64,000 nt of DNA. Origin: Vitis vinifera (lineage: Eukaryota; Streptophyta; Magnoliopsida; Vitales; Vitaceae). The stretch lies in the NCBI RefSeq assembly GCF_030704535.1, contig NC_081822.1, positions 11,215,001-11,279,000 of the forward strand, read 5' to 3'. Made by a program: the position numbers and the translations under genes. Numbering within the stretch: position 1 is the stretch's first letter; every line of letters starts with the position of its first letter. Below are positions 55,201 through 64,000 of this stretch, piece after piece. The notes under the pieces are model-generated. The model was not told the DNA's origin. It saw only the letters and a list, made by a program, of their open reading frames with translations, and did no database searches.

Positions 55201-58200
55201 TGTGCTAGTTGGTGCTTTCAGAGAATTGGGATCCTCTCTCGTTGAGACAAAACATCCTCTGTTGTGTTTGTCCGTCAATAAAAAATAAGGAAAAAAAAAG
55301 AATTCTTTTTTATTTACACAATATTTTAAGAAATACATCAATGCCAATATCTTGATAGTTGGAGAGAGTGGATTTATGGTGGGCATGTTTACCTTATTTT
55401 ATAGGTCATATATTTAGGTGGTGTTTGTTTTTTGGCTGAAATCAAGAACTGATTCAGATAATGAAGATGATATTAATCAACTAGACAGTAGTGGTGATGT
55501 TTCTAGCCAATCTTTTAGTGACCAAGCAGATTGTATTAAGGGTAATTGTAACTGCCGTCCTAAGACTATAAATGTCATAAGCCAAGATCAGGAACTTGTC
55601 TTAGATATCTTAAAGAAAATTGAAGATGAAAAAACTAAGCAAGATCTTTATGAAGTTTTTAAGAAATCAATTGTTAAGCCAGAAGCTAAAAAGACTGTAA
55701 ATCCTTATAACCTCAATGAAATCTTAAACAGCTGTCTTCTCAGCCGAAAGTAAGATTCCCGGTGAAAATGTCTAAAGTACTACAGTAGAAAGTGACTTTT
55801 ACTATTCACTTTTTCACTATTCACTAGTCATACACGGGATTACTATTCACAGCAATTAGTCAAAAAGCAAACAGTTCTTTATCCCCTCTTTTTGGCTATT
55901 TAAGGAGGCTTGATCCTCATTTGTAAGCATCCTTTAATTTTTCATTTTTCTTTTCCAAGCTTATGCTCTCCCTTCTCTCTTCTTTCTCTCTCAACATGTA
56001 AGCCTTCCAAGCCCCAAGCTTTCTTCAAAGCTTTCCTCCCTTCTCCCATTGTAAGATATTCATCTCCTTATGTATCTATGTTTTATGTTATACCTCCTAT
56101 GATGGATGGTTTTTAAGCTATGTAAATTTTCAAGTTTGTTTTATGTTTCCAGTTTACCTCCTATCATGGATGGTTTTAAATTTATGTAATTAAAAGTTTG
56201 TGATTCCTTCTCTTTTTAAATTTCTTTGGTTATTTATCTTGTTTATTTTCTAACTCCTCTTCTTTGTTTTGAATCATGGCATAATTCCTGTTTTTATTGC
56301 ATATGACCTTGTCCTGGGTGTCTATGGTATCAGAGCCTTGATGAAATCCTTATTGACTGTAAATCCTTATAACCTTAATGAAATCTTAAACAGGTTTGAC
56401 CAGCAGTCTCCCAAGGAAGTAAACATTAAGGAACTTCATGATGAAGTTAGACAGTATAGGAAAGAGATTAAGGAGTTAAGACAATTCATAGGTTTAGGTC
56501 TCTTTGATCTCTAAGGACAAATTAATAGAATTGTCAATTAGGGAAACATTGTGGATATACCAGAATCTTCTCATGTTAATGATAATGAGACAAATGTTTT
56601 TTTGAATACTGTTAGTAGGGTTATCTTCCAGAGGTGGGAGGTCTCCCTTACTATAGTAGTCAAAGATAAATTTGTCTTTGATATTATTGCTTTGATTGAT
56701 TCAGGTGCAACTAAGAATTGCCTTCAAGAAGGTCTTGTACCTATTCCCTTATGTGAAGAGACTAGTGAGTCTCTATTTGGAGCCAATGGCAAAAGGCTTG
56801 CCATTAAGTATAAATTAACAGATGTTCATATCCGTAACCATGACATCTGTATTAAGCAAACCTTCATTCTTGTTAAGGACCTTAAGGAGAAAGCCCTCCT
56901 GGAGAAAGCCCTCCTAGGAATCCCCTTCTTAAGCTCTATTTATCCTATGTGGGTAGATAACCAAGGTGTAAGAACAAAGCTCTTTGATAAGGAAATTCTT
57001 TTTGAATTTGCTAATCCTGTTGTAAACATCACTTCTTGTGATCAAGAAATTAATCTTATTGGATTAGATGTTCCATCTAAGATTTTAGGTATCCAACTCA
57101 TTCATAATCTTATTATAATTGATATTTTAAGCATTCATTTATGCATTTCAAAATTTCAAATTGATATTTTGAATCAAGGATTTTAAAAAGTCGTTTTCAC
57201 ATCTGAGAAAACAATCAAGTATATAGCTTTTAAGCATGATTCAACTGATTGGATTATTTTAAATCCTAATTTTCAAATTAAGTTTATTAAAGGAGAAAAT
57301 TCCATTCCTAATTACTCAACTCGTGGAATTTGCAGGGTTCACGAGACCATGACCCCTAAAAAGAATACCCAAGCTCCTAACCAGAAAACCCAATCTAGTC
57401 AAGCTCCTTCTCCCTATAAAATGCTATGGAGCCAACAAGTTGAAGAAGAAGAAGCAAAGCTTCATTCTTCTAACCCTATGCCTAATAAGATGATGACCTT
57501 GTACTATGATCATTCTGATCCAGCTAATCCAGTCAAGGCCACCCAATACCCAACCATTTCAGGGTCTCAGACCTTCAAGCAAGTTACTAAGGTTAATCCC
57601 TCTCAAAAGGAATTAGCATCAAACTCCTTTTTTTCAAACAAGCAAATTGTGGTGGTTGCCAAGCCCACACCTCTTTCAACAAAATCAAGATACTGACAAA
57701 ATGATTTAAACCAACCTCTTTTGATTATTGAAAGAGAATTTTTCTCTGAAAACCTCAGAGAGATTGCTGCAAAAGCTTTTCAAGAAAATTTTCATTATTC
57801 CTCTGGTGATCTTTTAAAAACAAGAGAGTTTTATGAAGCAGCCCTTGCAGAAACTAGTTCTGTTAAAATTAAGCATAACGCTGATAAGTTCAGCAATATG
57901 AGCTTGACATTCTCCACCTGCCATATCTATAAGATTCTTACTATCAAGCAATGGGGTGGAAATCCCAATCTTTCAAGGGAATTCTCTGAACCATCAAAAC
58001 CAAGATTTTTCAATTATTGGGATTATCAGAGAGCATGGTTCAATGCTTTTCTGATCCAGAATAGGGACTTCCATCATTCATGGATGTTCTATTTTCCATC
58101 TAAGAATCAGTTTTCCTCTTTCCCATTTTGGTTCCACAGTTGGTGGACTTATTTTGGTTCGTCTATTAAGATTCTTCCTAAGCCCATCTTGGATGGCTTT

Positions 58201-61200
58201 GAGCTATTCAATAGTTCTTTTGTTATCCCCAGAGAACTTTCAGCTTTTCCCCTTTTGTTATTCTTTTTCAATAAATTTGGCCTTGCTTGGATAGTCTAGT
58301 GGGACTACATTATCATTGCAGATGAATCAGCAGCCTTTCCAACTCTTGGAAGGACCTTTAAAACTAAATGGTGGGACGCCTTGAAAAATGATGCATCTAT
58401 TGATGCAGTTAAACAATATTTCCTCAAAAACCCCACACAAGCCTCTGCCAGTGATGATATGTCACAATTTCTCCTCAAGAAACAACAGTTACAAGCCATG
58501 CTTGCAGGCTTGTTGAATCATCAGACTCTGCATAAGAGTTTTCTTGGGAAAAACTTGAGCTTCCTTCTTCAAGGATTTTCTGAAAATCTTGAGGGGTCTT
58601 TGCTGCTGCGAGCATGACTTGTAACTGTTGTTTCTTGAGGAGAAATTGTGACATATCATCACTGGCAGAGGCTTGTGTGGGGTTTTTGAGGAAATATTGC
58701 TTAACTGCATCAATAGATGCATCATTTTTCAAGGCATCCCACCATTTAGTTTTAAAGGTCCTTCCAAGAGTTGGAAATGCTGCTGATTCATCTGCAATGA
58801 TAATGTAGTCCCACTGGACTATCCAAGTAAGACCAAATTTACTGAAAAAGAATAACAAAAGGGGAAAAGCTGAAAGTTCTCTGGGGATAACAAAAGAACT
58901 ATTGAATAACTCAAAGCCATCCAAGATGGGCTTAGGAAGAATCTTAATAGACGGACCAAAATAAGTCCACCAACTGTGGAACTAAAATGGGAAAGGGGAA
59001 AGCTGATTCTTAGATGGAAAATAGAACATCCATGAATGATGGAAGTCCCTATTCTGGATCAGAAAAGCATTGAACCATGCTCTCTAATAATCCCAATAAT
59101 TGAAAAATCTTGGTTTTGATGGCTCAGAGAATTCCCTTGAAAGATTGGGATTTCCACCCCAGTGCTTGATAGTAAGAATCTTATAGATATGGCAGGTGGA
59201 GAATGTCAAGCCCATATTGCTGAACTTATCAGCGTTATGCTTAATTTTAACAGAATCAGTTTCTGCAAGGGCTGCTTCATAAAACTCTCTTGTTTTTAAA
59301 AGATCACCAGAGAGATAATGAAAATTTTCTTGAAAAGCTTTTGCAGTAATCTCTCTGAGGTTTTCAGAGAAAAATTCTCTTTCAATAACCAAAAGAGGTT
59401 GGTTTAAATCATTTTGCCAGTATCTTGATTTTGTTGAAAGAGGTGTGGGCTTGACAACCATCACAATTTGCTTATTTGAAAAAAAGGAGCTTGATGCTAA
59501 TTCCTTTTGAGAGGGATTAGCCTTAGTAACTTGCTTGAAGGTCTGAGACCCTGAAATGGTTGGGTATTGGGTGGCCTTGACTGGATTAGCTGGATCAGAA
59601 TGATCATAGTACAAGGTCATCATCTTATTAGGCATAGGGTTAGAAGAATGAAGCCTTGCTTCTTCTTCTTCAACTTGTTGGCTTCATAGCATTTTATAGG
59701 GAGAAGGAGCTTGACTGGATTGGGTTTTCTGGTTAGGAGCTTGGGTATTCTTTTTAGGGGCCATGGTCTCGTGAACCCTGCAAATTCCACGAGTTGAGTA
59801 ATTAGGAATGAAATTTTCTCCTTTAATAAACTTAATTTGAAAATTAGGGTTTAAAATAATCCAATGAGTTGAATCATACTTAAAAGCTATATACTTGATT
59901 GTTTTCTCAGATGTGAAAACAACTTTTAAAAATCTTTGATTCAAAATATCACTTTGAAATTTTGAAATGCATAAAGGAATGCTTAAAATATCAATTATAA
60001 TAAAATTATGAATAAGTTGGATACCTAAAATCTTAGATGGAACATCTAATCCAACAAGATTAATTTCTTGATCACAAGAAGTGATGTTTACAACAGGATT
60101 AGCAAATTCAAAAAGAATTTCCTTATCAAAGAGCTTTGTTCTTATACCTTGGTTATCTACCCACATAGGATAAATAGAGCTTAAGAAGGGGATTCCTAGG
60201 AGGGCTTTCTCCTTAAGGTCCTTAACAAGAATGAAGGTTTGCTTAATACAGATGTCATGGTTACGGATATGAACATCTGTTAATTTATACTTAATGGCAA
60301 GCCTTTTGCCATTGGCTCCAAATAGAGACTCACTAGTCTCTTCACATAAGGGAATAGGTACAAGACCTTCTTGAAGGCAATTCTCAGTTGCACCTGAGTC
60401 AATCAAAGCAATAATATCAAAGACAAATTTATCTTTGACTACTATAGTAAGGGAGACCTCCCATCTCTGGAAGATAACCCTACTAACAGTATTCAAAAAA
60501 ACATTTGTCTCATTATCATTAACATGAGAAGATTCTGGTATATCCACAATGTTTCCCTAATTGACAATTCTATTAATTTGCCCTTAGAGATCAAAGAGAC
60601 CTAAACCTATGAATTGTCTTAACTCCTTAATCTCTTTCCTATACTGTCTAACTTCATCATGAAGTTCCTTAATGCTTACTTCCTTGGGAGACTGCTGGTC
60701 AAACCTGTTTAAGATTTCCTAGCGTGTGTTGGGTTATGGGTGCTTTGCTCAACTTGAAAGAGGAACTAGAAATCATTCAAAAGATAATGATAAGAGAAAT
60801 TCCTCTTGTGTTGTGAATGTTTACATTACACCTTGAATTTCAGTTAAATGGCACAATTTCTCCTAATACAGTTGCCTACAATCAAGATTCATTGTTGCAA
60901 TCCTCTCAGTTGGTATCAGCATAATTCCCTAATGATGAATTTGATTCATAACTAAGAAAATTCAATGGCCTTCATTTGGAAGTTTTAAGTCATGGCTGCA
61001 AAACTCGCTCTGCTATCAAGTTTTGCAACACTAGAAGACTGATAGTGGTTTGGAATGATCCTTTTGGCCCTTTTGGGAATAGGCAGGAGATACTTGTCTC
61101 ATTTGGAATAACTCCACCCATTGCTATCCCTGACTAAAAAAGTGTCATCAGAGATGAAAGTCCAATATTATGCAAAGATTTCTCTTAGATAACATACCAA

Positions 61201-63784
61201 TATTACAATTATAAAGATGCATTTCTTGTTTCCTTGATTTTGTTTAAGTTGAAACATACTGACCTTAAGAGATGTATGGGCACTTTTGGCTTCTCATTCC
61301 TGTACTTGAAGTGTTTCTTTTGGTTTTCTCCCCACCAGGATTTATGATTCTACGATCCTACAATCCTAGAATATTTCTTTTCCTTTTTTCTACAATAAAG
61401 CACCACAGTTAAGATTTTAATTGATGTATAATTCTTTATGAAGTTTCTCTACCATGCTTGATTTTGTTTTTATTTTTTATAATTCTTCATACATCTTTAA
61501 CAGGCTATCAATGACAGTGACATCCACAACATTGTCCTATCATATCTTGTGCATAATTGTTTTAAAGAGACTGTGGAATCATTTATTTCTTGTACTGGGA
61601 TGAAGCAGCCTGCTGATTATCAGGAGGACATGGAGAAAAGAAAACGTAGGTGAATTTTTTTTTTCCTCTTCTTCAGGAAAGTAGGATTCACAACTTCAAG
61701 GTTGCTTACAGATAGCATCTTCCAGTTATATGAAAATTTAACAGTTTGGATCTGATGGACTTTGCAATGGCAAATTTCTGTATCAAGGACATGCATTAAG
61801 CATTAAACCCATTTGTTATGGATGAAATTCCATCTATAACAATGTGGTTGCTATGCAGATCTTTTATTGCATCATCTTATTTTATAGAAATTCATATGCA
61901 AGATGAAGGTTATGTCATTATTTAATATAACTAATGATGGAGAATAAAGAAAAAGATAATTTAGCTGGATTCGTGGCTGACTAGCTGATTTTCATATTGG
62001 ATACCAAAATTGAAACTTGATTTCATAATTTCATGTAAACAACTGGCTGCAGATGGCTGGTCAATACCTCAACAGAGATTTTATTTTTATTTTTATTATT
62101 ATTATTTTTATGTTTACTTCTGGACTTGGACTATTCGATTGATTGTGGTGCTGGAATTTTCTTTTTTTCTTTTTCTTTTTTTTTTCTCAGGAATATTTCA
62201 TTTTGCTTTGGAGGGCAATGCACTAAAGGCCATTGAACTGACAGAACAGCTGGCAGATGATTTACTAGAGAAAAATAAGGATTTGCATTTTGATCTTCTT
62301 AGCCTTCACTTTGTTAAGCTTGTATGCTCCAGGAAATGGTGTGTAAAATAACAATTCTTTCTCCAAATTCATAAGTTCCACAACCATGGTATCTTAGTTT
62401 TACATTTTGGTGACAGCACAGAAGCTCTGGAATTTGCTCAGACAAAGTTGACCCCTTTTGGAAAAGTGCAAAATTATGTTGAGAAGCTTGAAGTATGTCT
62501 TTTTCTGAGGCAAACCATCTTAAACATTTCTACTCAATTATTTTGTTCTTCATCAGAACTAAAGACAAATTGCTCCTGCTGCAGGACTTCATGACTCTGC
62601 TAGCTTATGAGGAGCCAGAAAAATCCCCAATGTTTCATCTGCTAAGCCTGGAATATCGGCAGCAAGTTGCAGATAGTTTGAACAGAGCACTTCTTGGTGT
62701 GTTTCCACTGGTTCCTACTTGCTTCTGTATGCTATATCTGGTTGTAGGATGTTGTACACATATATGCTTTTTATGCAAAATTCATTTTCTGATTCCATTA
62801 TTCTTTTTAATAATGCTCTAAACTGTTTGATTCACTCTTGGCTTGTGGTTCATGGTGTATATCAGCACATGCCAACCTCCCTAGCTGTTCAGCAATGGAA
62901 AGGCTGATACAACAGACAACAGTAGTTAGACAATGCTTAAATCAAGAGCTTAGCAAGGTAATCTTCTATTTGTTATTTTTCCTTTGTGCGCGCGTGCGTG
63001 TGTGTGTGTGTTGGTGTGTTTTATTGGGATTCTTGGAGGCCTGCTCATGTTGGATTATTTTTAATTGACATCTCAAGTTGTTCTCTCTTATTGTAATCCT
63101 AGGATTGAATTGTTTTTTTAGTCCATGACTTCAACTGTCAATTGTTTGTGTCATCCTTTCATTTCTTGTGTATATTCCATTAGGGGGAGATTATGAATGG
63201 GAGTAATTACTATGCTTTCTAAAAATAATTACTTTCAATCAAGGAAGAAATCTAATAACCCATGTTTTACCCAGAAAGAGAGACAGAAAGAAAAAAATAA
63301 TAACCTATGCTTTACCTAGAAAGAGAGACAGAAAACAAAATATATTGTTTATAATGTAATTTCAATTGAATGCTTACATTTTTAAGTGTAACAGGTCACA
63401 TTCTATTTCTCCCAGGATCATTTGTACTGGCTCAATGCCAAACTTGCTTCATGTTGTTAAGCTGGAATATGATCTAGAAATGCAAAATTTTAGATGTTCA
63501 CATTCATTACAAATTTAATCAGAAGCTATTGTTGGAAGTCACTTTTCTACTTGCCCTTTATGATATGTTTCTCATCTGACTTAAGTTGTGGCTAGAAATA
63601 TTGCTGGATGAACAAGGAAGCCAATTAGAACACAGTAGTTGGTCCGATCTGCTTGGTTAAGGATATATGAAATGTGAATGGCCTCAAATGATGGCTGAAG
63701 GATGAATGCCTTAGACTTTTTTTACTTGTGGCTTTGCAGGATCCTCCTCCACCTTTTTCTTTGAAGGATTTTCTCAAGAGCTAA
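52223..63784 (+). CDS. LisH / CTLH / CRA (RanBPM-like) protein
   Basis: Seven exons: 52223-52258, 61504-61645, 62191-62338, 62417-62492, 62585-62696, 62866-62957, 63740-63784. They total 651 nt, or 216 residues, ending in TAA. LisH is about 14-45 (DIHNIVLSYLVHNCFKETVE). A CTLH-like helix region follows from about 55 (FALEGNALKAIELTEQL), then a CRA-type C-terminal region (CTEALEFAQTKLTPFG, FMTLLAYEEPEKSPMFHLL), ending SLKDFLKS. LisH-CTLH-CRA proteins are scaffold or subunit proteins, as in RanBPM and the GID/CTLH ubiquitin ligase. A role here is inferred from fold only. The start MMDVDPRQYE sits in a 36-nt exon, and two in-frame ATGs open it. Intron 1 is about 9.2 kb and full of transposons, including a large inverted repeat. 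The Arabidopsis relative I recall is At1g06060. Confidence 0.9.
52869..53150. mobile_element. Probable MITE in intron 1
   Basis: Imperfect terminal inverted repeats: GCCTCGTCTGGATAGCTTCC at the left and a diverged inverse (CTTCTTGATCCAAGTAAGGC) at the right, about 280 bp apart. No coding content. Confidence 0.45.
53159..55033. mobile_element. Non-autonomous DNA-transposon-like element in intron 1
   Basis: The left end TAGGTGAGGTTTGGTAAAAT is matched inverted at the right end (ATTTACCGAATCCCACCTA-like). The inverse similarity extends for about 45 bp with several changes. The interior of 1.8 kb has no transposase frame and may itself contain later insertions. Confidence 0.5.
55421..55440. mobile_element. 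Single MITE end next to the inverted element
   Basis: GGTGGTGTTTGTTTTTTGGC matches the terminal inverted repeat of the MITE at 15266-15550. No partner end was found on the far side of the inverted element, so the MITE looks truncated or interrupted. Confidence 0.45.
55437..55731 (+). pseudogene. Fragment of a reverse-transcribing element polyprotein, upstream part
   Basis: An acidic, serine-rich stretch is followed by a short cysteine cluster (CIKGNCNCRP) and the motif KTINVISQDQELVLDILKK, then NPYNLNEILN. By resemblance this is the segment between the movement-protein-like and protease-like regions of caulimovirus-related plant polyproteins. That is inference. It runs in frame into a sequence that reappears at 56355, after an intervening non-coding block, so the frame is interrupted here. 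It is a broken, old genomic copy with no start region. Confidence 0.5.
55693..55731 (+). repeat. 39-bp direct repeat, left copy
   Basis: A 39-bp sequence coding for NPYNLNEILN and its flank. It recurs at 56355-56393 with one base change. The two copies bracket the promoter/PBS block. Confidence 0.9.
55732..56354 (+). promoter_or_regulatory. Promoter and tRNA-primer-binding-site block (LTR-like or pararetroviral leader)
   Basis: A 623-bp non-coding block. Near its start ACTATTCAC occurs several times (about 55800-55850). A TATA-like CTATTTAAGG lies at 55896-55905. A 64-bp-spaced internal repeat (TACCTCCTATSATGGATGG) occurs at about 56091 and 56154. TGGTATCAGAGC at 56325-56336 is the standard primer-binding site for initiator tRNA-Met used by plant LTR retrotransposons and caulimovirids. 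It could be an LTR with its PBS, or the leader of an endogenous pararetrovirus. The lack of a TG..CA end leaves this open. Confidence 0.65.
56380..58507 (+). pseudogene. Plus arm: protease-like and downstream polyprotein, broken
   Basis: Begins with the coiled-coil-like stretch ELHDEVRQYRKEIKELRQF. From 56551 it has a retropepsin-like domain with the active-site motif LIDSGAT and a later LLGIPFL strand. From 57349 it continues with a low-complexity N-terminal part and a domain rich in W, F and Y (WDYQRAWFNAFL, HSWWTYFG, KWWDALKN). Stops interrupt it at about 57184 (TAA), 57694 (TGA) and 58297 (TAG). The minus arm reads through at these three places, so they arose in this arm. The domain order resembles caulimovirid-like plant polyproteins, but I cannot exclude an LTR retrotransposon. 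Confidence 0.65.
58508..58605. other. 98-bp spacer (loop) between inverted arms
   Basis: On the minus strand it continues the minus-arm frame (motif SSSFSQENSYAESDDS). It has no counterpart in the plus arm, so the plus arm was joined here by its truncated 3' end. Confidence 0.8.
58606..60718 (-). pseudogene. Minus arm: same polyprotein region, broken at other places
   Basis: Inverted copy of the plus arm. The protease-like frame is open from 60547 down to a stop at 59684, further than in the plus arm. It then has its own stops at about 59684, 59084 and 58980, where the plus arm has Trp, Gln and Trp codons. At its 3' end it runs about 98 bp beyond the plus arm (the spacer), so it kept slightly more of the parent. 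Confidence 0.65.
60719..61503. other. Rest of RanBPM-like intron 1
   Basis: Host intron sequence after the inverted element, ending in a normal acceptor at 61501-61503. No repeat or coding sequence recognised. Confidence 0.6.
62987..63020. repeat. Compound (GC)n(GT)n microsatellite
   Basis: GTGCGCGCGTGCG followed by a GT run in intron 6 of the RanBPM-like gene. Confidence 0.85.
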
Positions 63785-64000
63785 GTTTGTCAGGGGGGCC
63801 ATTTGAGGCATATTCAGTTTTACTTCACATCCTACTGCAACATGATTTGGTGTGAGGTTTGATCATGGCTATCAAGAAACTATCATTGCTTGTGTGTCGG
63901 TAGAAGTTCCCGAGCAGGCTGTCTGATGCATCTGATTTCTGCATTTGGTGAGATATGCCCCTTTTCTTGAAAAAAGAAAAAAAAGTGATTTGGTTCAACT
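63785..64000 (+). other. 3' UTR of the RanBPM-like gene
   Basis: Sequence after the TAA at 63782-63784, with no other gene visible. The window ends inside or just after the 3' UTR. Confidence 0.5.

Larger units (their letters stand above)
56380..60718. mobile_element. Inverted duplication of a reverse-transcribing element fragment
   Basis: Two nearly identical arms, 56380-58507 (+) and 58606-60718 (-), point their 3' ends at each other across a 98-bp spacer. Arm lengths differ by 15 bp, fully explained by a 15-bp tandem duplication in the plus arm at about 56887-56916. Each arm carries a coiled-coil-like start, a retropepsin-like domain and a Trp/Phe-rich downstream domain. No reverse transcriptase, RNase H or integrase was found in the insert, so it cannot mobilise itself. 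Confidence 0.85.

Noticed and set aside
55437-60718. A complete, potentially active endogenous virus or retrotransposon
   Set aside because: No reverse transcriptase or RNase H is present, every frame is broken, and the structure is an inverted fragment.

Overview
This is eukaryotic plant nuclear DNA. The genes are split by many GT-AG introns and separated by AT-rich, transposon-littered intergenic DNA. The families present (jacalin lectin, DYW-type PPR, GH35 beta-galactosidase with a lectin tail, h-type thioredoxin, papain-granulin protease) are those of a dicot. Grapevine (Vitis) or a close relative is my best guess, from general resemblance only.

Layout. 0-2 kb: intergenic DNA with a 196-bp tandem duplication. 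2.0-4.5 kb (-): a three-domain jacalin-related lectin (JAL3 type), followed by a decayed jacalin fragment near 6.4 kb. 9.0-11.7 kb (-): an intronless 896-aa DYW-class PPR protein. 11.9-12.1 kb (+): a U1 snRNA gene with its USE, TATA and 3' box, divergent from the PPR gene. 12-20 kb: AT-rich DNA with a dead Ty3/gypsy element and a MITE. 20.0-26.0 kb (+): a 19-exon, 854-codon beta-galactosidase (BGAL3 type). 25.8-32.6 kb: a head-to-tail segmental duplication of about 3.4 kb. 30.4-32.9 kb (-): the intact h-type thioredoxin gene. 33-41 kb: repeats, including a decayed LTR. 41.2-42.1 kb (+): an intronless plastid-type LON-domain protein. 44.8-49.3 kb (-): a 436-aa papain-like protease with a granulin domain (XBCP3 type). 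52.2-63.8 kb (+): a LisH/CTLH/CRA (RanBPM-like) gene whose 9.2-kb first intron is full of transposon pieces and holds a 2.1-kb-armed inverted repeat of a reverse-transcribing, pararetrovirus-like element.

The two structural highlights are these. (1) The tandem duplication spans the 3' ends of two convergent genes. Each outer gene stays complete, and an orphan beta-galactosidase last exon and an orphan pair of thioredoxin exons are left in the middle. (2) The nearly perfect inverted repeat in the RanBPM-like intron would fold into a long hairpin if the host pre-mRNA is transcribed through it. I saw no multi-gene operon-like or defence system. The jacalin, PPR, thioredoxin and LON genes appear in the same order as I remember for Arabidopsis At1g19715-At1g19740, which suggests conserved synteny. 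All gene models were spliced by hand from frame continuity and GT-AG sites; exon lengths sum to intact reading frames in every model reported as a gene.
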